Assembly (NCBI GenBank): GCA_009760855.2 | Contig: WPIO01000008.1 | Span: forward strand, 6,930,001 to 6,994,000 | Direction: 5' to 3' | Length of the DNA stretch: 64,000 bases | DNA from: Cristatella mucedo | Taxonomy: Eukaryota > Bryozoa > Phylactolaemata > Cristatellidae | Part shown: one piece after another, positions 56,380-64,000 of the stretch | How the letters are laid out: every line of letters starts with the position of its first letter | Numbering within the stretch: position 1 is the stretch's first letter | Translations under genes and position numbers: made by a program | The notes under the pieces: generated by a model | Databases searched by the model: none | What the model saw: the letters and a program-made list of their open reading frames with translations, nothing else | What the model was told of the DNA's origin: nothing

Positions 56380-57148
56380 CTGTTGAATGGCTACAATGGT
56401 CAAGAGAAGAATTCTTTGTTGATCTACAGCCCTCCATGGATGCTCTCACACACAAACACCACTGTGTACATACACACACTCGGAGGCGGTTGAAACCCAG
56501 AGAGAGACAGAGGGAGACAGACAGTTAGAGAGAGACAGAGAAGCATACCTGTACTCATACCTAGCCCCTGGACTCACTCTACAGAGCTATCGAAGTGCTT
56601 TTTGCCTTATTCATACTACAATGTATTCACTGTGTCAGTGAGCTTCTGTAATAAGTATCAAAAGAAGCCATCGCGAATCAGTGTCTTAACTATTGTCTTA
56701 ATGTTAAAGATTATTATGAAAATGTATGGCTCATATCAGCTTCAAGAATCCAAAACTGTATCGATAGCAATACCTGGACTGGCTTGTTTGCATCAATTGC
56801 ATGAGCATTCTGCTAATCCATTGCCTTTGCTAGTTGTTGTTTTCATGCTGTGAGCCATACTTTTTGTAGGCTTGTCTCAAGCAAAATCGATGACTGCCAT
56901 TGTCATACTCGGCCTGCTCAGTGCGGTCCGGGGATCGGGTGAGAGAGGCGCTTGGAGCTAGCTTACTAGTACTGCATGCATGCATTGGTGGGTCACGTTT
57001 GTACTTTATGTGAGTTTGAAGGTTTACTCTCATGCTCTCGTGTTGCTGAGGAAGCCGCTTGTAGAGCCTTGATACATGAGCTTGGTGCTGTGCGTGAGCG
57101 GGGAGTACTTAAAAGCCGTGAGAAAGAGAGTAGTTTGGAATCGGTTCT

Positions 57149-57149
<1 letters not shown>

Positions 57150-57197
<48 letters not shown>

Positions 57198-57690
57198 CAC
57201 TTGATAAAGCGCCCTCAGAGAACTCATTCTCGTCCTAGGTGCTTTACATTTGCTGCAGAGGGAAACACAATTGAGTCGTGAGTAATATCATGCTTGATAA
57301 ACAAACAAAATGAATAACATGGTTAGGGGTGACATGCACAGGGTCAGCATGCAAATGTGGTTAGTGGCAGCATGCACAGTGTCAGCACGCATAAGCACAT
57401 CAAGGACGAATCACAGGGACCCACTAAATGCTGTCCTAAATAGGTGTTTTTAAATTCTTTTTAAATGTGGTCAGGTCAGGGGATGTTCTGACGCAAGTCG
57501 GGAGGGAGTTCCAGGCTTTGGGAGCATACGAACTAAATGCACGGTCTTCAAAGGATTTGAGGTTTGTACGGGGTATTGGTAACTGTTGGATTCCGAAAAG
57601 CGGGTGGTACGATGCTTGGCCTGGTGGGGGAGTTGATCTGAGAGATAGGCTGGAGCCAAAGAATGAAGTGACCTGAAAGTTCTTGCATGC
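57150..57690 (-). mobile_element. LINE family A 3' end fragment
   Basis: The minus strand has the last polymerase codons ([19 protein letters not shown]) and the 3' UTR ending in about 15 ATT units (57152-57196 as TAA on the plus strand). Confidence 0.85.
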
Positions 57691-58089
57691 AGTCTGTCAG
57701 CCGACTATCGTCTCATGGCCAAAGCTTTTTTCAAGCCAGCCTGGAGTTCTGCTACCAACCAATGTTTTCACTAGCATCATCAGGTCGGGGTAGAGAGGCT
57801 ATCTTACCACGAGACTCTTTATTGACGGTGCTGCTAACTGCTGTTTAACTTGCAGTGGCATTACCTTGGTCCTTCCGGGAAGGAGCAGTTTTGTGAAGTG
57901 ATTTATTAGGCTTAATGTGCCAATGATTAAGATTGGGATTGGCAAGCAGCTTTTTTTACACTTAATGCTAAATAAGATTTTTGGTACATTGGCTTTATGC
58001 GTTTTGTTTGGCATTTGCAATTTACTTTTTTGTTGGTTTCTTCCAAATGTTGCCATAACGACCTTTTATGGCCATGCCAACCTTCCATT

Positions 58090-58218
58090 GCTGCCATTTA
58101 AGGTCAAGTCTGAAACCATACTTAACACTGACGAAGCAAGCCATCTAGCCAGTCTTGGTAGGCTTGTAAGGAAAAGGAAGGCTGTCGAACATGCTCTGCT
58201 AATGCAATAAAGAATAGT
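58090..58218 (+). other. Possible terminal exon of an unknown gene
   Basis: A pyrimidine-rich stretch ending TTTAAG at 58101 precedes an open segment (KSETILNTDEASHLASLGRL, then VRKRKAVEHALLMQ) whose TAA stop overlaps an AATAAA signal. The combination is suggestive, but I cannot find a preceding exon and recognise no family. Confidence 0.25.
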
Positions 58219-58261
58219 TGACTCAGCTGGCCTCATTTATATAGCAGCATTAGAGCCTTAG

Positions 58262-58400
58262 CAGCGTTGGTTTGGTCTAGTGGTTAGGTGCTGCCGGACC
58301 AAGGTCGTGGGCTCGGGTCCCTTCACATATGTGAAGTGCCTGAATAGAGATTAAGTTCTCTTAGGGTGCTGTACAAATAAATTGTGTTTATTTATTTGAT
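58262..58400 (+). repeat. tRNA-derived SINE (family C)
   Basis: The head is TTGGTTTGGTCTAGTGGTTA, the B box GTGGGCTCGGGTCC, the tail AGTGCCTGAATAGAGATTAA and CTTAGGGTGCTGTACAAATA. Confidence 0.85.
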
Positions 58401-58429
58401 TTAGCAGTGGTCACTCTGCTTTCAGCAGG

Positions 58430-58670
58430 CAGTGAAGAACTGACTCCTGCACGACTCGAATCCACGATACGAGTCATGAAACGTGAACACCTTAATTTTT
58501 AACTAAGACCCTGTAATGATTTAACTTTTGCTCAGTAAAGAAAAGCTGCATCTCCACTTGTCTTATGCAGCTAACAGAACAACCAGCTTTTTAATGCTAT
58601 TGATAATAAAATATTAATATAGCACCGTAGCAGAACTACATCACTTTCTCGGCACTTCGTATCTGGCACT
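58430..58670 (-). repeat. Decayed tRNA-derived SINE pieces
   Basis: A minus-strand head with B box GTGGATTCGAGTCGTGC lies at 58440-58500, and a tail-like block (AGTGCCGAGAAAGTGATGTA) at about 58615-58665. Confidence 0.5.
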
Positions 58671-59139
58671 TTCTATTCGGCACTTCGAGCTGTCAAATAA
58701 TACGAGTAGTAGGCTTCTAGTATTGAACCAGGTTAGCTAGGTGGGACCTAGCCTTACCCTTGCGATATTAACAGAGCACTAGAAGGGTATAGCTGAATTC
58801 ACTACTACACGGGAAGCTAGTAGAGTTTCTTAAGCACAAGAGACTGATTAGAGCTCGCTCTGCTTTGTCGGCTGCCCCTGGCCTTCCATTTCACAAGTTT
58901 TGTCATATTTTAAACAGCATATTTGATAGCCCACCTGGAAGCAAATCGTGGTTATCTAATTTTCAAGTAGCCTGTGCACAAACCCGCCGTTCGGTCAGGG
59001 AGTGCTCTGATATGAGTCCCTCCGTGTTATCTACTGCATTCACTTCCCCTTTTGTCAGGCACTGTATTTAGGATTGGGTCCAAGCCAAGAGTCGTAGTAG
59101 AAACGTACATCACATAAAAATAAAATAAATTGCAAACTG

Positions 59140-59296
59140 ATTTAACAGCCACTATTGTATAGCGACAGAAGAGCCTTTACTGCTATCACCACCACTTGCA
59201 GTGGCAATAAAGGAACCCTCACTGCAGGATTCGAACCCACGACTTCGGGACCGTGGTCGTGAAATGCAACTGCCTTACGTAATGTGCCATCACGGC

Positions 59297-59298
<2 letters not shown>
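59140..59298 (-). repeat. tRNA-derived SINE (family D) next to a CT tract
   Basis: Read on the minus strand: GTGAGCCGTGATGGCACATT, B box GTGGGTTCGAATCCTGC, CCTTTATTGCCACTGCAAG and CAATAGTGGCTGTTAAATCA. The CT microsatellite begins exactly at its 5' end. Confidence 0.8.
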
Positions 59299-59389
<91 letters not shown>

Positions 59390-59423
59390 GTCTCTGCCTC
59401 TCTCACTCTGTCTCTTTCTCTAT

Positions 59424-59487
<64 letters not shown>
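59299..59487. repeat. Long CT microsatellite with an interrupted middle
   Basis: Two CT blocks flank a degenerate stretch (CCTGTCTCTGCCTCTC and CTATCTCTTC). Confidence 0.95.
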
Positions 59488-59489
<2 letters not shown>

Positions 59490-59490
<1 letters not shown>

Positions 59491-60510
59491 GTTATGCCGG
59501 GTTGTGTAGAGCGCTGTCTCTAGATACGTAAATGTGTGTTCTGGGGAAGTGTCAGTGGAAATTTAGCTAATGCTCATAGGTTCATATGTCGTGTGTCACT
59601 TGATGTCTGCTGTGTGCTCCTTATTATGTGACACCATAATATAATCTTTTCAAGGCTTAAGCTAAGTTAAGCAAGTGTTTAATGCTCATCTTTTCTCGAG
59701 CTAGGGGTACACGTCCGTCTTGGGGGTGCTCGTCAGTCCAGGGAGTGCACAGCAGCACGACTGGGAAAAGGGCAGCAGACCGGTTGGGAGGCGGGTATTG
59801 GCACAGCATGACAGCGGCACATTAGCAGATGGCACTATTTTGTGGATCTATTCAAAGCTACTTGCACCTATGCTTTAATTAAGAACTAGGAGCCTTTTTG
59901 AAATAGTAGCAAAAAGTTTTTTCTGGCACTTACCAATGCCGACTCAGTCTTCATCATTGCCATCTTCATTATCATCACCATCGTCGGTTGATGGCACGTC
60001 ATAGTGCCATAGTTCATTGGATTCCAGGGTCGGAGCTCATTGCTTTTTCCTGTCGGGAGGCGACTTGTTGACGAAGCCTTCAGGGGTTCTGCTACATTCA
60101 CCAGCCGGTTCTGCTTTCCCTTATCGGCTTCTTTGTTATCAAGCCTGAACACGTCTTAATCTTGCTTTTATTTGTTTATATAAGTCTACTAGATTTGTAA
60201 ACTTTCTAGGTAACTACCTAGCTGTACTACTGTTATACATAATCTCGTATTTGATGAAGGATACTTTTTGCATCAGAATCTTATAGGGACTTTATGCTCA
60301 CATTCTCAGTTAGCCCTCGAAATTTTGTTGATATCTTCTTTGACACCACCACCCTCCCCCTTCAGCTGAAATGAGCACAGCCGGGTGGTATCGGTACTTG
60401 TGACATTTCGCAGTTTTACGCTGTGCAATTGAAAAATTAACACTGCAACAACGATGTAACCATTGCTAACTCATTTTTCTTCCCATTTTCGTGCTGAATG
60501 CAAAATTAAA
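59490..60510. other. Intergenic or 5' region of the CUB gene
   Basis: No exon with a known domain is visible, although earlier exons of the CUB-domain gene would be expected upstream. Confidence 0.35.
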
Positions 60511-60521
60511 AATTGTTTCAG

Positions 60522-61173
60522 AAATTTGGTTTCGTGACTATAGGCTTGGGTGCATGTAGACGTATCGATTCGTCAGTGCATGCACTGCCTTTGCTGTCAG
60601 ATACCGTCGTAAAAGACTGGGAGAAGCCAACTTCGACGGGAGAGCATCGATGCTCGAGAGCCTCAGGTCGATAGCTGTACTGAACCCTGTTCGTATCTTT
60701 CAGGAATCGGTGATTCCTGCGATGCCTACGTGAATACAACTGCCTCGACTTTCAGCTTTCCAATCGGCAACGGCAGCAATTCACCAATTAATTGCACCCT
60801 GAGGCTGAACGACACTCCTGTCGTGTATCTGACGTTTAGTAACTTGTTACTGAACCCAGGCGATTATGTCGTTGTCGTCGACAAACAAGGCTTAACAGTG
60901 TTCAACAGTTCCTCTGTCTTTGGTATGTCCATGCCGCCGGTTGATCCCCCCCCCCTCAATAAGTCGTCTGCTTTTGTGGTCGCGAGCACGCATTGCTCTG
61001 ACTGTGCTGTCATGTAGGTGAAACCGTTGTGGCAGCTGGAGCTAATGCAACTCTTCAGCTTGTTGCCAACAGCAACTATTCGAGCAACTATTCGTTGGCT
61101 GTTCGCGCATCTTACAGTGGAGGTACCTGCAAAGCGCTCCTGTCGAGCAATGCAATTGTGCTAAGCTGTGTAC
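60522..61173 (+). CDS. CUB-domain secreted protein, internal exons
   Basis: Exons 60704-60922 and 61018-61173 join in phase (1/2) across a 95-base intron and together read as a CUB beta-sandwich: CDAYVNTTASTFSFPIG, NCTLRLNDTPVVYLTFSNL, LNPGDYVVVVDKQGLTVF, then TVVAAGANATLQLVANSN and LAVRASYSGG. There are many N-glycosylation sequons (NTT, NGS, NCT, NSS, NAT, NYS), as expected for an extracellular protein. The exon may end at 61173 (donor GTGAGT) or at 61122. A possible preceding exon, 60522-60666, is open and in phase but has no known motif. CUB modules mediate protein or sugar binding outside the cell; the rest of the gene is not identified. Usual CUB domains have two disulphides; I see only one clear pair. 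Confidence 0.6.
60667..60703 (+). other. 37-base candidate intron in the CUB gene
   Basis: The donor GTCGAT and a good acceptor (TTCGTATCTTTCAG) bound 37 bases between two open frames in matching phase. The acceptor is strong; the upstream exon is uncertain, so the true intron may be longer. Confidence 0.35.
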
Positions 61174-61324
61174 GTGAGTGTGCAACACAGGGTTGAGGCC
61201 GTGTACACTAGGGCGCACTTCGCTAGCCAGATAGGTGCTTTTTGACCGTTCCTATAGCTTGAGTGCCTACGTTTTGACCACTACCAAATTTCATGTTATG
61301 TTTAGGCTATTCAGAGTTTGGCTA

Positions 61325-61905
61325 CACAGCACGCATAGGCGCATTAAGGACAAATCACAGGGACCCACTAAATGCAGTCGTAAATTGGCGCGTTTTTAAT
61401 TTTTTTAAATATGGTCAAGTCAGGGGATGTCGTGACGGAAGTAGGGAGTGAGTTCCAGACTTTGGGAGCATACGAACTAAGTGCACGGTCTCCAAAGAAT
61501 TTGAGGTTTGTACGAGGTATAGGTTAACAGTTACATTCCGAAAAGTGGGTGGTACTGTGCTTAGCCTGATGGGGAGTAGATCTGATAGATAAGCGGGAGC
61601 CAAAGAGTGGAAGGACCTAAAAGTGAGTCACATAATCTTGAAGTCGTTGCACTGCTTTACTGGGAGTCAGTGCAGGTCGGTAGGAAGTGGTGAAATGTGG
61701 CAATTGCTACACTCACGACAGACGCCTAGCTGCAGGGTTTGCACCAAGTGCCTGATTGCACAGGTCGGTAGACCAGCAAGCAGTGAGTTACAGAAGTCAA
61801 AACGGGATGTCACAAATGCCTGGACCAAATTGCCAGAGCCGATTTTGAGCAGCAGCATTTTCAATTTCTGAATCACCCTTAGTTTTCCCATGACTGAATA
61901 TGATC
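61325..61905 (-). mobile_element. LINE family A 3' fragment
   Basis: The minus strand has [21 protein letters not shown] and [10 protein letters not shown] pieces with frameshifts. The terminal 3' UTR block is missing, so both ends are truncated. Confidence 0.78.
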
Positions 61906-63060
61906 ACTGAAATTTAAGGAAACAAATTGGTTCACTCAATGATCCAGTGGTTGTTTTGCCGACTGGTTTGGTGGCCGGATGTTTGCTAATGGAAATGCTT
62001 CTAGTGTTGATGTGCCTTGAAAACAAGGAAATGTAAAAGGTTTGACCATCCAGTCGTTAATAATGTTAGTGTGAACATGACTTAAGTATTGCTGCAGTTA
62101 TTAGACTTTAGCAAATAAGAGCTGCCAAGTTGCTATGCTGGTGCACCCGGAAACGGTCAATGGTGATTTGGCTCGACTGGCAGAAAATTTGTGTTTTCAC
62201 TAGTTTCCCTAGGAAAACAATGCAATCATCATGCAATCATCAAGGACGTTTCCAACATTTCTGCTTTTTTATCGCGCACCATAATAATAATAATACATCT
62301 GATAAAGTGCCCCCCAGAGAACTCAATCTCTTTGTAGGCGCATTACAATTGCTGCAACGGAAGCTTGATATTGCATTATCCATTAAACGGCACCATATTG
62401 TCATTTGAAACTTCTTGTTTTCTTAGCCATTTGAGTGAAGTATACATGGCTGTAGCCTTCAGTTGAATCCTGAAAACTCGGAGCTCTCTTTGTATACAAC
62501 ATGGCGTTGTGAAATTTTCATTCTGCTTAACGTATGTTCAGCCAAATTTGATATTGTTATCCATGCCAATGCAATCGCTGCCCCCTTTTTCTCCGAGTGT
62601 GACAGACAACAGCAGTGCTGTTTGTCTGTGCAAGGGCATTTCTTTCTAGTATGTGAAAACATTGAAAAATTACACATGTTGCATCATTGCTAAAGTTACT
62701 TCGTTGAAAATCTGTAAAATGTGGTTTGTAACGCTGGTTTTTAGTACATAATGTGACTGAAATGGCTAATAATTGTGGATCCATCGTAGTGGGGGATTAT
62801 CGACTCTTCTTAATTGCCGGTGAAATCATCTTGTTGGCAAGCCGTTTTGATTATGAATCTAAAGACTTATCGTGAATCGGCATAGCAAGCAAGATTTTGT
62901 TTGCCACAACTTATCATAGTATGTGAATTTTTCTATGCTACATTCATCTGTTCATCGCATGTCTGGCTAGGTGTGTTACCTCATGCAACTTGAGATGCTG
63001 TTGGCTCCTAGTTCGATTATCTTGTGAGTTAGAAGCTGTGCTGGCTGGATTCTTACCTCT
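61906..63060. other. Intergenic with one LINE tail
   Basis: A family A 3' tail on the minus strand (AATGCGCCTACAAAGAGATT and ATT repeats) lies at 62281-62370. The rest is unassigned. Confidence 0.5.
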
Positions 63061-63063
63061 TAG

Positions 63064-64000
63064 GATGTAGCTATACAAGCATACAAAAGATCCGGACTAA
63101 CTGTCCATCGACAGGCATATGAAGACTACTGTAGGTCGTACCAATCGATCCTAGCAAAGGCCAAGTCTAGCTTTTATAAAAACATTGTTGAATCACAGAT
63201 GGACAATCCAAAAATGCTGATGTCGACAATAAACCATCTCCTCAACCGTTCCCAGATTAGCTCCTTACCTGATGATCCTAATGATGATCTAGCCGATCGC
63301 CTCTCTCGATTCTTTGTGCAGAAGATAGACAAGATCAGGGAATCCATCCCTGTGATGACAACCTCCCCACTAGAATGCTGTTCCTCAGTTCCTGGCTGCA
63401 CCTCAATGTCTGCATTTAAGCAGGTCACTAGTGATCTAGTCCTAAAGTTCGTATCTCAATCAAAGAAGACAACAAGTCCTCTGGACCCTATTCCTACTGT
63501 CCTGCTCCTACGTTGCATTGATCTACTGCTGCCATGCATAACTAACATAATTAATATGTCATTAGCCTCAGGTCATGTCCCAGCACCTTTCAAAAAAGCT
63601 GTAGTCAGGCCACTTCTCAAGAAAGCTACACTTGACCAAGAGAACTTGAGCAACTACCGCCCAGTTTCCCTTCTACCATTCCTATCAAAGACACTGGAAC
63701 GGGTCGTGGCGGACCAGCTGAACTCGTATATCAAAACCTCACACCTTGCTAGTAAGTTCCAGTCTGGCTTTAGAGCTAATCACTCCACAGAGTCAGCATT
63801 GCTTCGGGTATATAACGACCTACTTAGGAATGCAGACATGGGTAGAGTGTCTATGCTTGTTTTGCTCGATCTTTCGGCAGCGTTTGATACCATCGATCAC
63901 AAAGTTCTTCTAGAGCGCCTCTCATCTCGCCTGGGCATCACTGGCACTGCTCTGCAGTGGTTCAGGTCCTATCTCAGTGGGAGACTCCAGAGTATTGACA
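63064..64000 (+). mobile_element. CR1/L2-type LINE reverse transcriptase, open to the window end
   Basis: An uninterrupted frame of 312 codons begins after a stop at 63061 and runs off the window. It encodes the linker after the endonuclease (SGLTVHRQAYEDYCRSYQSI), then fingers and palm of a non-LTR reverse transcriptase: KKAVVRPLLKK, NYRPVSLLPFLSKTLERVV, FQSGFRANHSTESALLRV and motif A, VLLDLSAAFDTIDH, with the first catalytic aspartate. The YADD-type motif would lie beyond the window. It is 5'-truncated or has lost its endonuclease frame at 63061. Lack of stops suggests a young copy. It is from the class that made the family A and B fragments, but which one cannot be told because the parts do not overlap enough. 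Confidence 0.88.

Overview
The window looks like nuclear DNA of an invertebrate metazoan. Coding sequence sits in short exons with GT-AG introns, there is a kinesin with an FHA domain and a Golgi-type GT31 glycosyltransferase, and roughly a third of the sequence is recognisable LINE, SINE, LTR or microsatellite. Species cannot be named from the sequence. All calls come from reading motifs, frames and splice phases by eye; no database search was possible.

Layout. 1-2,550 is AT-rich, virus- or Polinton-like debris: two small minus-strand ORFs, an LTR with a primer-binding site matching initiator tRNA-Met, a broken integrase, a convergent broken two-membrane-segment ORF and a 124-base imperfect palindrome. 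2,551-4,060 is GC-rich sequence of unknown origin with short tandem repeats. 4,100-8,900 is SINE- and LINE-rich intergenic DNA. 9,330-10,646 (+) is a single-exon beta-1,3-galactosyltransferase-type gene. 10,650-15,200 is intergenic, with LINE remnants and a minisatellite.

15,203-50,904 (-) is one large gene, a kinesin-3 of the KIF14 type. I place 32 exons (about 1,745 codons): an N-terminal extension, a complete motor (P-loop, switch I, switch II), neck coiled coil, FHA domain, stalk and a long alpha-helical tail. Reading phases agree at every junction except three in the tail (exons 18/19, 20/21, 24/25). The introns carry most of the repeats. The N-terminal extension, the FHA after the motor and the total length argue for KIF14 over KIF1/13/16; the cellular role (cytokinesis and midzone transport) is inferred from that family.

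51,700-59,500 is repeat-rich intergenic DNA: SINEs, GC-rich mobile-element-like blocks, long CT tracts. 60,522-61,173 (+) holds two or three exons of a secreted CUB-domain protein. 63,064-64,000 (+) is the open reverse-transcriptase ORF of a CR1/L2-type LINE running off the window end.

Most notable: candidate introns of only 33-37 bases in two genes; a copy of one kinesin tail exon, with its donor site, inserted in opposite orientation 1.8 kb away; a tRNA-derived SINE whose 3' tail matches the 3' end of the local LINE; and the compact AT-rich block at the left end. I found no clearly novel defence, CRISPR or biosynthetic system.
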